Below are positions 12,789-23,790 of a DNA stretch of 64,000 bases, in pieces; the first letter of the stretch is position 1; the number at the start of each line of letters is the position of its first letter. The translations under genes were made by a program, and so were the position numbers. Location: contig NC_135558.1 of the NCBI RefSeq assembly GCF_964340395.1, positions 12,737,001-12,801,000 of the forward strand, read 5' to 3'. This DNA is from Glandiceps talaboti (lineage: Eukaryota; Hemichordata; Enteropneusta; Spengelidae). The notes under the pieces are model-generated. The model ran no database searches and was not told where the DNA came from. It was given only the letters and a program-made list of their open reading frames with translations.

Positions 12789-12884
12789 TTACTGTGGTAT
12801 TTCTAGTGACAATGCCTGGACAATCCATGGATCGCACTTTGATCCTTCCCGGAATTCATCCTTTGTCAACTTCCCATCATTATT
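12789..12884 (-). CDS. NCS1: NCS-1 terminal coding exon (EF4 and C-terminal tail, stop codon)
   Basis: The acceptor TTGCTATTCCAG ends at 12885. The 96-bp exon has 31 codons and TAA at 12791-12789. It reads NNDGKLTKDEFREGSKCDPW then IVQALSLEIPQ. The EF4 loop D-T-N-N-D-G-K-L-T-K-D-E is complete: Asp at 1, Asn at 3, Asp at 5, Gly at 6, Leu at 8 and Glu at 12. EF4 is therefore expected to bind Ca2+. EFxEGSKxDPxIVQALSL is the NCS-1 signature. The tail after ALSL is EIPQ, unlike the vertebrate YDGLV ending; in this family the tail can fold into the target groove, so partner specificity may differ. The predicted full length is about 189 residues against 190 in vertebrates. Confidence 0.98.
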   Translation of the reverse strand, partial: NNDGKLTKDEFREGSKCDPWIVQALSLEIPQ

Positions 12885-13864
12885 CTGGAATAGCAAGGAA
12901 AAGATGTGTGTTATTCCGTGAGGAGGATAAAAATACAACTTTAAAAGTGAGAATAATTGTGAATGTTCCAAGACATGTGACAATAACCAATTGTACATTA
13001 TGTAGTACACACCCCGATAATGCTGTCGAGATGTCGTCGAAACTTTGGGATTCACTGAAAAGAAATATTTTGATTCTGTGAGTAGAAATTATCATTCATC
13101 ACAGAGAAATTTAGAGTTGCTGATCAAATATTGTACAGGGGACAAAGTCTATTAGTTTAAGGTTTTTTGATAATTACTGTATTTCATATTAAATTGCATT
13201 TGTTATTCAAACTCATGGTGTCAGCCAAGAAATTGAATGAATAGTTGTTATATTTAAGCACACCTAGAAGTAGAGCTCTACAACGGGTACCATGAATGTC
13301 AAGTACTTAAATTTTACCACCGATGACTTTCCCTGTTTTTTTAACCAAAAACATTGAATTTACTAAAAAAATTTTTTTATTAATATGTGGTCATAATGGC
13401 ATCTTGGCAGCTGTTCAATTTGAAATATTCCATTACATGTCTGCTAGAAATCCCAATCATGCATGTCAACACAGTGAGATTAACAATGCTGAATTGTAAT
13501 ATACGAAATCTACTAGATAATTAAAATGAAACGTACAAACGTCAGAACAGATACATTTCATCTGCATATTTAATATATTTCATTTTACCAATCACTTTGA
13601 TATGCATAAGTATCATCCAACAATTATTATTTTTCGTCTTTTTTTTTTTTTGGTCATAATTGCCTGCTGGAAATTGCAATTATATATATTAATAGTATCC
13701 TATTAATAAGTCATTTTCTTGTCATTGTACAAATAATTTGCCCACTTCTAAAAGTCTTGGCATCATGCCATATTGGAAATCGTCATTACTGGGATGTTTT
13801 ACTCATGTCTATTACTGTTGCGGATGTAAATGCACCAGAATCATAAAGTAGCGAGTTGAAACCA

Positions 13865-14575
13865 GCTGATCACCAACTGTTTACGTATTCAGGAAGTTTC
13901 CGCAGTGATTGAAGTTGCCAATAAAAGGATCTAAGTTTCATTTCATGTGTACATTTTTTTTTACAGTCTTTGACTCTTATAGTTTCTAAGTTGATCCATC
14001 CAAGGTAACATTATCTTCACCAATCATTTAGTGCTCACATCTTCAGGAAAGTTCTGCAGTGATTGAAGTTCCAATTTAAATGACCTACGATCTGTTTCAT
14101 GTCTATATTTAAGCTTTGAAAAAAAAGGTATATCTCTCAAACAGTCTCTGTTTCAATTTCAGGTTGACCTCTCCAACGTAACACTGCCTTCATAAACCAT
14201 TAGTAGTAAGTCTTTTATATTCAGAAAGTTTCAGCAGTGAATATTTTAACATACCGTCTATTTCCTGTGTATAATGATTTGTTTGTCAAGCTTAGACTGG
14301 AGCTAAACATGAGTTGTCACTATTTCAATTTCAAGTTGACCTCTCAAAGGTAACGCTGCCATCGCCAGAAATTTAGTATTTCGATATTCAGGAAGTTTGT
14401 GTAGTGAACAAAGCTACCATCTTGATAACTTACAACTTATATCATGTCTACATTTTTTCAAAAGTTTTGACACACGCTACCCATAAACAGTCATTGTTTC
14501 AATTTCAAGTACGGTAGAATTCTCAAAGTTAATACTGCCATTGTAAACTACGTAGTATTTCAACGCCTGGTTCAC
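13865..14575. repeat. Degenerate ~180-bp tandem repeat, four copies
   Basis: Four successive blocks share the order ttcaggaagttt..gcagtga, a 'tcatgtctacatt' word, a 'gtttcaatttcaagttgacc' word and 'aaggtaacactgcc'. Spacing is about 170 to 190 bp and divergence is high. A partial fifth copy may lie at 14690-14765. It is an old tandem duplication within the intron. Confidence 0.75.
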
Positions 14576-14692
14576 ATCAGGATTAAAATCTAGATATAAA
14601 AATCAGTTGTTTGGCAGATCTATAGAAAAGATTGGTCCAGAACAAAAGAATAATCCTATGTAATCCTAATTAAGATAACACTAATGAGATGA
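14570..14692. repeat. Dispersed repeat copy (second copy at 2470-2600)
   Basis: Both loci share aggattaaaatc, aaaatcagttgtttggca, gaaaagattggt, cagaacaaaagaat and taattaag in the same order and orientation. The copy here abuts the 180-bp tandem repeat. Its class is unknown. Confidence 0.65.
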
Positions 14693-14768
14693 CCAAGGAT
14701 TGAAACATAGGCCTTTAAATGTTTAAGAAGTTTTAGTAGTGACATCGACAAAGTTCACATCTAAATGA

Positions 14769-14848
14769 AGCAATCAATCAATCAATCTATCACTCAATCA
14801 ATCAATTGGTCAATCCAGTGATTGATCAATCAATAAATCAATAAGAAA
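14769..14848. repeat. (AATC)n simple repeat
   Basis: Imperfect tetranucleotide repeat of AATC/CAAT units. Confidence 0.9.
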
Positions 14849-15028
14849 GATTTGCAAAGTATCTTAATTCTGTACAGTGTAGTGTTCAAAAGAGTTGAAT
14901 AAGGAAAACCGAAAAGAGGTTTTTAAAATATCCTGATACAGAGCTTAGTCTGCATGCTAAATTTATCATATCAAAAGTGACAGACCAGGTGACCTTTCAA
15001 ACCTGGAAGGCAATGTCTAGTTACTCAC

Positions 15029-15106
15029 CGTATCCATTTGGGAGAATATTTTATTGACTCTTTTTTCAGGTGTGTCTTCATCTTTTGGAAGGTCTAACAT
15101 ATTGCC
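15029..15106 (-). CDS. NCS1: NCS-1 exon (EF3-EF4 linker)
   Basis: This 78-bp, 26-codon exon is phase 0 at both ends, with acceptor TGTTTTCAG at 15107 and donor GTGAGTAAC from 15028. It reads GNMLDLPKDEDTPEKRVNKI then FSQMDT. It follows YKMV of the previous exon, giving the typical YQMVGN...LPEEENTPEKRVDRIF layout of NCS-1. The first two residues of the EF4 loop (D, T) end this exon and the loop continues in the last exon. The intron-proximal DNA upstream (15300-15600) carries a degenerate tandem repeat with GCGCCCTC words. Confidence 0.97.
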
Positions 15107-15337
15107 CTGAAAACACAGCAATTGTTCAAAGATTAGTGCATTGCATAGGAAATACAGCAAATAGTTTGCAGCTAATATCTCCAGATGTTGGTTGAAATTG
15201 AACACAAATATTATGTAATTTTTATCATAATTCATAATCAAACCAACAACATCTTCTATTCTGGGTTGAAAAGTATTTATCACATTCTCTTCTGGTCAAC
15301 AGTTGTATTGCCTTGTTGTAAAATCTACCATTTAAAT

Positions 15338-15580
15338 GTAGTGCGCCCTCTATCAGGATAGTATGATACATACATACACGCACAAGGTGATGGGCTGATG
15401 GGTAATGTCTTGCAACCACAAACCCTACACGAAAGCGTCTACGGTGCAACCTATATCAGGGTACCGGGGTAGTACAACACACATACGTGGTAAATTGGCC
15501 AAGGGGTTGATGTAGTGCGCCCTCTATTAGGGTAGTACTGTAACAATACACGGTGATTGGCCGATGGGATGACTGACAAG
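15338..15580. repeat. Degenerate tandem repeat with GTAGTGCGCCCTCTAT words
   Basis: Two clear copies (15338 and 15512) and one weak copy share gtagtgcgccctctat, a 'ggatagtat/gggtagtac' word, and 'aaggtgatgggctgatggg' or 'cggtgattggccgatggg'. The period is about 175 bp with a weak half-period copy. Confidence 0.6.
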
Positions 15581-16269
15581 TAATCTGAACTAAGCAAGGG
15601 ACTTAACAACCTATTAATCTCATGCCCATATCCATTACTTAGAGAGCATACTGTTACAAGTCCTTATTTATTTTACGAACAGGAAGTAGTACACTAATCT
15701 GATCTCACTCAGCAATATCATTACACGGCATGGTGGTATCCATTACCAGTAAACTACATGCGATATGACCATTAGCTATTATACTTTTAACCACCTACCT
15801 ATCATTGTATAAACCAACATTTTTTGAAAAATTTGTGTATTTCTACAACTTTTTTACATAGAACCTTGATTTGATTTTAGACAAGAATTGATGGAATTCT
15901 TATTCATTGCGCATTGGTATTGAATTTTTGGACAAATTAGCATATTTCTATAACTTTCTGGAGAAACTTGATTTGATTTAGACAAATTAATGAAATTATC
16001 CTTTTTTGTGAACTGTGAACCCATTTTTAAATCACTATAGATACATTAATAGTCATGTAGCCTGTCTACTTTGCAGTCTGTGATTTTGATTCGCTCAATC
16101 ACGTGGGTAGTGATTTTACATACTTTAGACTATCATTATTCAAATGAAGTTATTATGTTAATGAACATTCAGAACTTCGATGAACACAGGTGTTAACATT
16201 AGCACAACACATGAAAGGTGATAATGTCAATACATGTACGTAAATGTAACATACAGGAATGCTGGTAAT

Positions 16270-16735
16270 GACTTTTGGGGTGTGTGGCTAACTGAATCAG
16301 TTTTTCTAAGTTAATAACTACTTGATACGGAAACCAGAACACGCAGTAAAATCACAGGTGTTGATAGAGACAGTTTAATGACCATGTCTTCTAGTGACTG
16401 ATTAAAGACCTAATTATGTTCAATTTTAGAATACCTAGTAGATGGGGTGGGTAGTTTTTTTTAATGTGTCAGTGTCTACTTCAGGTAGTTATGTTTTCTG
16501 TACATGGTCTCTGAGTTATTGGTTTCTTCGTATCAGATGTACAGCCATTACAGATTGGAAGAACAGTTTTATTTTGTCTTTTTACAATGATGTATTTCTA
16601 CATCCACTATTTCACATGAGACTTCACAATTTTCGTAATTTTATTATTTTTTCCTCAAATACGTAAAAAAATGTTTGGAGTCAGTAGTGACAAACTAGGT
16701 GGTGTCGGGTAACCGAAACCAAACGAAAAATCAGG
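16270..16735 (+). mobile_element. ~450-bp MITE, copy A (inverted partner at 24275-24785)
   Basis: Almost the whole segment is reverse-complementary to 24300-24735, with only scattered substitutions. Shared words include taagttaataactacttgat, gtcttctagtgactgattaa and cctagtagatggggtgggta. The right end carries a diverged ttccggttacc-type inverted repeat (ggtaaccgaaaccaaacg). A short frame through it is not coding. Confidence 0.8.
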
Positions 16736-18029
16736 TTATAACACAATTCAGCTGTTGACTATCTCTAGAGAGATCGTGATACACTATGATTTACAGCCTG
16801 ATAATTGGCCGGCATTACGTGACAAGTCATTCATTTAGGTGGACACAGCTAATTCGACGCCTAATATTACTAAGAAATGTTGTTTGAATTTCACATTTGG
16901 TGTTTCACCAAATTACACCTAAATTAGTCACTGTTGGATGATCTCAACAAAGTTGTCTCAATCAACAGATCAGAGGGATGACTTCAATACTTTTTGAAGA
17001 GTCAGCCAGATAATGGCTGTCAGTTATTACAAGGTTAAAATGGTCAGCAGATGTGTCCGATCATATCAGTAGCCGTTCCAATGAGATCTGAATATTGATG
17101 TCTCGGTATTACTAATACAGGAGCAACCTATTGCTAAGGCAAACATGTTCTGATTGGTTCACCGCAAGGCATTGTACATCGAACATTCCCTCCTCTAATG
17201 CTGCATGGAATAATAATAATACGATTTTTGAAATGAATACTAAACTTTCTAAGCTGTAGGTAAACTAACTCTCTTGAGAGCCTTTAAGTCACATGTGAAA
17301 TAACTAGGTACATGTAGGTCAGCTAAACCCATTGCGCATTATTACACAATGAACAGAACAGATGTTATTTATCACAGATTTTGTTGACCTTTTTCAGCTG
17401 AATACGGGACTTGTTCAAAATATTCGACCACTGATAAAACAATACATTATTAAAAGAACAGTAACTGTAATGTGTAGATTTCATCAATTTTTCTCGGCTG
17501 AACGTAGTTAATCGTGTTTAATCTATAATAACTGTAATGTAAGTTGACATTACTTTATGGACATCGTGTGAATTTACTATGTTTAATAAAAACATAGACA
17601 TTACATTGGTTTCATTTACTTTCACTTATATAACTAAATGATGTAGGCATTGTGTTTCACTCATGGGACATTACATTTTTGAAACAAAGAGAGACATATT
17701 TCAACTCTAGACTAAACAGGAACAAAGACACAATAAACACAGCAGGATCTTTTGCCCAATCACATTGAACACTGATAAGCATTGCTATTCTTTCACAGTG
17801 CAGTAGAAACAGGCTTCTAACGAAAACATTACAAATGGACTTGATGAGTTTAATGCCTGCAATTGTTTATTTTCTAACTGATAATCAACATTTCAACTAG
17901 ACTACTTCTACATCCCCACTGTGAACGGCACCTATGTGATTGTTTCCTTTGCATTAGAATTTGTCTGAGGGTGTGTAATAAATGTCATGTCACATGAGTG
18001 AAACACCAAGCCGACATCATTTTAACTGT

Positions 18030-18226
18030 ATCAGTATGGAGCTGGCATCGATCAGAACTTAGGCAGAAGTGATGCATAGGCCTTGCTAAGCAACTGGCTA
18101 ATTAACATGTTGTCCACTTTTTCTATTGTTGTATTTGCATAACATTACAAACAGGAAGTGCTCTACTGAGGCTCATATGTCACTTCCTCCTAAGTTCTTA
18201 TCAATGGCAACTCCATACTGATCAGT
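18030..18226. mobile_element. Foldback/MITE-like element with ~55-bp arms
   Basis: The arm at 18030-18080 (atcagtatggagctggcatc ...) is the reverse complement of 18171-18225, with few mismatches. A half copy with the same flank (gtgaatgaaaccaa) lies at about 59344-59430. Confidence 0.7.
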
Positions 18227-18300
18227 GAAAGTGAATGAAACCAACACATTTGATCTTGTGTAAACATGCAAATTTTAATTCAACATAGGGAATTGACCAG

Positions 18301-18302
<2 letters not shown>

Positions 18303-18352
<50 letters not shown>

Positions 18353-18500
18353 CAAGTTTATTCGTCCAAATAAATTCACAAATTTTTTGAATGGTTGCCA
18401 TAACAGCAGAGCCCTAGTGCCCTTGTGTTGAAGAAGCAGGAGGAAACCGGAATACCCGGGGAAAACCTGTGTTCTTTGGCAAGGTCAAACTGAGCATCGT
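18303..18500 (-). mobile_element. 5'-truncated SINE with (ATT)n tail
   Basis: Read on the minus strand it has the body word ttccccgggtattccggttt and ends in a trinucleotide ATT tract (AAT on the plus strand, 18304-18352). The body matches the complete copy at 43219-43497 (tgccgaacaacg.../ttccccgggtactccagttt), but the tRNA-like head is missing. Its 5' end lies within about 40 bp of the EF3 exon donor. Confidence 0.75.
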
Positions 18501-18528
18501 TTCCCTTTAAAGTACTGGCTATACTTAC

Positions 18529-18617
18529 CACCATCTTGTAGATTGCATCTACTATATCTAACATCTCCTGCCTTGTAATATAACCATCATTGTCAAGATC
18601 ATATAAATTAAATGCCC
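18529..18617 (-). CDS. NCS1: NCS-1 exon (EF3)
   Basis: This 89-bp exon starts with GG, finishing the split Trp codon, and then reads [20 protein letters not shown] followed by IVDAIYKMV. The acceptor is TTTTTCTGTAG (exon from 18617) and the donor is GTAAGTATAG from 18528. The EF3 loop [12 protein letters not shown] is canonical: Asp at 1, 3 and 5, Gly at 6, Ile at 8 and Glu at 12. The [11 protein letters not shown] and [10 protein letters not shown] blocks match vertebrate NCS-1 almost exactly. A 5'-truncated SINE lies only about 30 to 40 bp beyond the donor (near 18490), so this exon has very little unique intron sequence on its 3' side. Confidence 0.98.
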
Positions 18618-19087
18618 CTACAGAAAAAACAAAAACAAAACATTTCAGAGAGGCAAAGTCTGCGAGATAGCAACTTTTATATCACTCTCTAGATCAAATA
18701 AATCAAACACCCACACAGACAAAAAATTTTTTTTAAAAATTCAGTGTTGTGAACTCTTAGAGAAAACTTTTACATCACTGTCTAGCTCATATAACCCTGT
18801 ACAGACAAGAAAATTCCACATCTTTCAACACATCTTTCAGTTTTTCTCTCATTTTATATTGTGTCTACCATGCTGTTTAACTTAAAAGTCACACTATGTA
18901 GACAGAATAAGGCTATTCTGAACTTTTCACTGATTTATCAGTTGGTTGGCCTGCAGATAGTTAAATCTTTATCTCAGACTCACGAATACAGTATTATAGT
19001 CATTCCCTAGAGATTTGTACATGTAAAGCTCGGCATAACGATTCAATCTATCTATGTCTGAATACCTAGGTCCCCCAGATGAACATA

Positions 19088-20320
19088 TCCTGTTTAAAAT
19101 GAAAACCAGTTCGGTAGAAACCAAAGATCTGGTTTGACAAAATTCTTACTAGACATTACTGTACATTTGTATAATACATACTAGATGCTTCATTTCTACT
19201 GAACTGGTTTCTGTTTTATAGACAGGATCAGTGTGCCCTTCTAATGATAGCTAAATGTTGTTGATGTGAGTAAATAAGTGGGATTTCTTGTCAATCACCA
19301 CATAGTAAGAGATAGGGGAATACCAAATTTTGGTGTGTCACTAGAAATTGTGTGTGTCAGTGGCATGTCAAATTGGCTTAGAGGGCACACTGGTCACCAC
19401 ATAGTAAAAGATAGGGGAACACCAAATTTTGGTGTGTCACTAGAAATTGTGTGCGTCAATGGCATGTCAAATTGGCTTAGATGGCATACTGGTCACCACA
19501 TACATTAGTAAGAGATAGGGGAACACCAAATTTTGGTGGATCACTAGAAATTGTGTGCGTCAATGGCATGTCAAATTGGCTTAGATGGCACACTGGTCAC
19601 CAAATACATTATTAGTAAGAGATAGGGGAACACCAAATTTTGGTACGTCACTAGAAATTGTGTGCGTCAGTGTCACATCAAATTGGCTTAGAGGGCACAC
19701 TGGTCACCACATAGTAAAAGATAGGGGAACACCAAATTTTGGTGTATCACTCAAAATTCTGTGCGTCAGTGGTATGTCAAATTGGCTTAGATGGCACACT
19801 GGTCACCACATAGTAAAAGATAGGGGAACACCAAATTTTGGTGTATCACTCGAAATTGTGTGCATCAGTGGCATGTCAAATTGGCTTAGATGGCACACTG
19901 GTCACCACATAGTAAGAGATAGGGGAACATCAAATTTTGGTGCATCACTAGAAATTGTGTGCGTCAATGGCATGTCAAATTGGCTTAGATGGCACACTGG
20001 TCACCAAATACATTAGTAAGAGATAGGGGAACACCAAATTTTGGTGCATCACTAGAAATTGTGTGCATCAGTGGCATATCAAAATGGCTTAGAGGGCACA
20101 CTGGTCAGGATGTTAGTCTGAAGGACCTAGGTAGCCAGATGATAAAATGTAGTAATACTATAGCCGGTAATACTGTAATAGTAAGATATTTGTCTCACAG
20201 ACAATAAATGTAGCAACATTAGTGAGATATTTGTCTAGCCAGACACTACCATGTACAATGTTTGTAAGAATTTTGTTGAGCAAGACAACATTTTGTTTCT
20301 ACTGAACTGGTTTCCATTGT
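19088..20320. mobile_element. Inverted-repeat-bounded unit enclosing a 99-bp minisatellite
   Basis: About 65 bp at 19097-19165 (gaaaaccagttcggtagaaa ... caaaattcttac) is inverted at 20250-20318 (... gtttctactgaactggtttc). A third copy at 19190-19226 makes the left end a ~140-bp hairpin. The 99-bp array fills most of the interior. The layout fits a non-autonomous TIR transposon with an amplified interior; no transposase is visible. Confidence 0.6.
19292..20108. repeat. 99-bp minisatellite array, eight copies, open reading on plus strand
   Basis: The marker gataggggaa occurs at 19311, 19410, 19514, 19621, 19720, 19819, 19918 and 20022. Spacing is 99 bp, or 104-107 bp where 'tacattag' is inserted. 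Because 99 is a multiple of three and the unit lacks stops in one frame, it reads as a 33-residue repeat (HHIVRDRGTPNFG ...). Insertions of 5 and 8 bp break the frame, which argues against coding. Confidence 0.95.
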
Positions 20321-20699
20321 ATTCCATTCACTGTGTGAAGGGGATTTGGCAGTTACTTATATTGAAACTTCCATAATTGATGTACGGCTGGTGTATACAT
20401 AAGGAGTCCACACATTATTAATGGAATGTATTTCAAGTATCTCAGTGTCACGACTCTTGATTTGAAACACGTATATGAGTCTTACTAACTGCCAGACATA
20501 CACAATACAAGTGGTTGTACAGAAGTGCACAAAACTTTATTAAATTAATGAATGCATTTTAAGTAATGTGACTTCACTTTTCTTTTGGAACAAGAAGCAT
20601 GTTTTTATCTATCTGTCATTTTCACTCTTATCAGTCTCTTTTTCTGTAAATTTGAATGTGGACTCCATACCAGGAGATCTTTTATCTGTATTCATTCTA

Positions 20700-21245
20700 T
20701 TATTCCGTTAAGGGAATTCCTTGTCTTTCTGATTTCTGACCTACTGTGTTGCTTCGTTTTGTCGCACTGTACGTCTCTTGGGGTTTTTGTCATTTGGTAC
20801 TCCCTATCTGTCTGCTTTTCTGTCAAACTGGACTACCTATCTTTCTGATTAACATTAGGTACTCCCTATCTTTCTGTTTTTCGGTGAAAACTGGACTACT
20901 CATCTTCCTGATTTCTGATCTACTGTGTTGTCTAGTTTTCTGTCTAACTGTACTTTTCTTGTCTTTCTATTGTTTGGTACTCCCTATCTTCTGCTTTTCT
21001 GTCAAACTGGACTACCTATGCTTCTAATTTCTGACATATCCTTGTCTTTACATTATACAAATATGTATATCTGGTATTTCTATCATTCGGTGCTCCCTAA
21101 CTTTTTGGTTTTCTGTGTCCAACTGGATTCCTTATCTTTCTATTTTCCAGTCCTACTGGACTCTGTATCTCCTATGTTTTCTGACATTTGTATACTCCTG
21201 CCTTTCCCTGTCCTACTGGACTCCTTATCTTGATATCTTTTTGTT
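20700..21245. repeat. Degenerate pyrimidine-rich tandem repeat, ~60-bp period
   Basis: Units contain ggtactccctatcttt, ctg(c/t)ttttctgtc and aactggactac(c/t)tatc. The order recurs at least six times with strong divergence. Overlapping open frames in this interval result from the lack of TAA/TAG/TGA in the CT-rich unit. Confidence 0.75.
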
Positions 21246-21462
21246 CTTTGGTGCTCCCTATCCTTCTGCTGTTTTTCAACACTTTTTCGTGCTGTTGGAT
21301 TTCAATGCATCACCGTATTGTGGTTTGAGCATATACTTATGTACGCCTGGAAACGTTGATGTCACCTCAGGCCTGACACTGTATCAACTGGCCACCTGTA
21401 CAGGGTAATGAAGCTCATATTGACATTTATATTTATATAAAATAGTGAAGAATTCTACTTAC

Positions 21463-21541
21463 AGTCTAATTTTTCATCTAATGTTCCCCTTGACGTTACT
21501 GATAATGCACAGATGAATTCTTTAAATGTGATGTACCCATC
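21463..21541 (-). CDS. NCS1: NCS-1 exon (rest of EF2 loop and linker)
   Basis: This 79-bp exon has an acceptor TTTTTTCAG ending at 21542 and a donor GTAAGTAG starting at 21462. It reads DGYITFKEFICALSVTSRGT then LDEKLD, and ends one base into a Trp codon (T|GG). The complete EF2 loop across the splice is D-S-D-K-D-G-Y-I-T-F-K-E. It has Asp at positions 1, 3 and 5, Gly at 6, Ile at 8 and Glu at 12, so it should bind Ca2+. ALSVTSRGTLDEKL is identical to the corresponding vertebrate NCS-1 segment, while the following Asp replaces the usual Arg/Lys before WAF. The single T before the donor is fixed by the frame of the next exon. Confidence 0.97.
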
Positions 21542-23790
21542 CTGAAAAAAAAGAAAACCTTTTATTCAATGAAAAACCCATTTATTTATGTACATGTACT
21601 GTCAGGTACAAGTAACAACTGTCAGTTAGTTGACTGTTTTTCACAAATTCTAACAAATTATTTTGGCAATATCAACCTGTGACATTGCTGACCAATCATG
21701 GACATTCTTATATATTACACCTAAAGAGTACATTTTTGTTGTTGACCAATCAGAGACAGTATTATATGTCTGGCATTGTGTGTATGCCTTTGAATGAGTG
21801 TATTCAGGAGTACTAAAATGCTATACATGTAAAACAGTGCTCATGAATATTCAGTGAACTGAATACATTATTTCTACAGACTCCCATGATGCAATGGCCC
21901 ATACTATACCCTATACAGATACAAGATCAACTTGATTTTTTTTCTGAAATCACAATCAGTAATTGTAGGTGATGTACCTTCCCAGAACCCACAGTTTACA
22001 AAAAAATGTCTCTATTTCCTAGAGTGGTGTTCTCCTTTACGTACTTATTTAGTTGTTTTTTATGTGGCATTTGACGCTTCAGAGAAGGCAAGATTTAAAT
22101 GAAGTTATGTACATGTACTTATTTGGAATTGAGGTATGTGTAAACTATACTTGAAGTAAATAGAATTCCGTCCTATCAAAAGAATGTTGCTGAGATCAAA
22201 TCATCACTTGCACAATGACAGCTACACTAGTGCTGCTACACAAATATCTAAATTATCGTGAACTGAATCTAAACTTGAATGATGGACTACATCTGTGTAA
22301 CATAAATTCATACCAACATAGCAGTGACTGAGTGATAAATGATGTGAAACACATGGACATAATCAAACATAAACTCTATAAATAAATTCATGACTTGTAG
22401 TTGTACAATAAATATGATTATCTACATTTGTAATTTTTTTCTAATCTAAACTTGAAATATGTTCTACTTCACATCCATGTATTAATGTAATTCATACCAA
22501 ACATAGCAATGTGGGCCAGGATCAATGGCTGCAATTTCACTTTTAACGGATCTGTTTAAAATACAAATATTTCTTTAAAATGTCGTCAAATTGAGACATA
22601 GAAGAATTTCCACCATACTAAATGCATGGCGCTAAAGCACCGTATAGTGTCAATAAAAGAGCTATTTTTTCCTCACTACATACTCAACTGGCTTTGTAAT
22701 AATATTCTTGTATTCATGGCGCTACCGGTACATACATTATACAACATGTACTACTACACAGTCAGATTTGAAATTGATTGTGCTGTCTGAAACAATTATC
22801 ACTTTTAGCCAATTAGTTAGAAGGGAGGACTGAGTAGTCTGAGACCAATCTAAAATGAATTTAGTTTGTTTTTTTACCCTACACTGAACTATTGATCTCG
22901 ACCCCTAATGATATGAAAACCATGTGGTATAATTACTCTATCCATAAATTCATGACTTGTAGAACATACATAATTATCCAAATTATCTAGAAAAACTCAT
23001 ATTATGGTCTATAATCTGTGTCACCAACATAGCAGTGACGGCTTGGATGAATTCCTGCTGAATACTAATATGAAACACATGGGAATAAATGTACGACACC
23101 TGTTTGCTACATTTCACAACCTGCTTACATGTAACTCACAAAGTACACTGTCTGTAATTCAATCCGATGAGGGCTATATTGTATTCTATTGATACTAACA
23201 AAGGTTGTGACTTCTATTACGGTACTGTGCGTATAATGTTACCACATCATGCATATTACAAGGACCAGAGTCTACTGTAGTCTGAGCTGAGATTCAAAAC
23301 TTAAATCTAGTTAAGGGGCCTAATTCAGGTTTGATTTGTCAAATGTGCACAGTTTCCACAAATTTTCAGAACTTAGAATTTTAGAAAAAATTGGTCACCA
23401 AGACACTTTTATTTTACCATGGTCACCAAGACACATTTTATTTAGAATAAATTGCATTTTACAAATTAAACGAATGAATAAATTATAAATTGAATTTGCT
23501 AAAGAAATAAATAAATATAAGGTAAATTGTACTTGTTACAAAAAAAAAGTATATAATTATGCAACGCACACTGTAATTGGTTACAGATGTAATGTGCCTG
23601 GTTGTGACTTCTGTGGAGTGTTATTCATCATAACTGTGCAAGTCAAGTTGTATACTTTTCAAATAGTTAGGACGACGAAGAATCACCATATATACGCAAA
23701 TTAATTAGTTAAAACTGTCCCACTACCTCTGGACCTTCCTAATATAATTATGATGTTTGAAAGATGAGTGGAACATGGTCACAGTTGCTA

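Larger units (their letters stand above)
12885..15028 (-). other. NCS-1 intron (phase 0) between the last two coding exons
   Basis: 2.1 kb bounded by GTGAGT (15028) and CAG (12885). It holds a degenerate ~180-bp tandem repeat, a dispersed repeat copy at 14570-14690 that matches 2470-2600, and an (AATC)n tract at 14769-14848. No further coding sequence is seen. Confidence 0.9.
15107..18528 (-). other. NCS-1 intron (phase 0) between the EF3 exon and the linker exon
   Basis: 3.4 kb bounded by GTAAGT (18528) and CAG (15107). It contains a degenerate repeat with gtagtgcgccctctat words at 15338-15560, a ~450-bp MITE (16270-16735), a foldback (18030-18226) and a truncated SINE with an AAT tract (18303-18500) close to the donor. 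No coding sequence was found. Confidence 0.9.
18618..21462 (-). other. NCS-1 intron (phase 1)
   Basis: 2.8 kb bounded by GTAAGT (21462) and TAG (18618). It is dominated by the 99-bp array and its flanking inverted repeats (19088-20320) and by a pyrimidine-rich degenerate array (20700-21245). Three T/A-rich near-copies of the exon-flank text (atcatataaat... at 18600, 18690 and 18785) suggest a small local triplication just upstream of the EF3 exon. Confidence 0.85.

Noticed and set aside
19278-20207. Repeat protein built from 33-residue units
   Set aside because: The frame is broken by 5- and 8-bp insertions between units, so it is not maintained as coding sequence.
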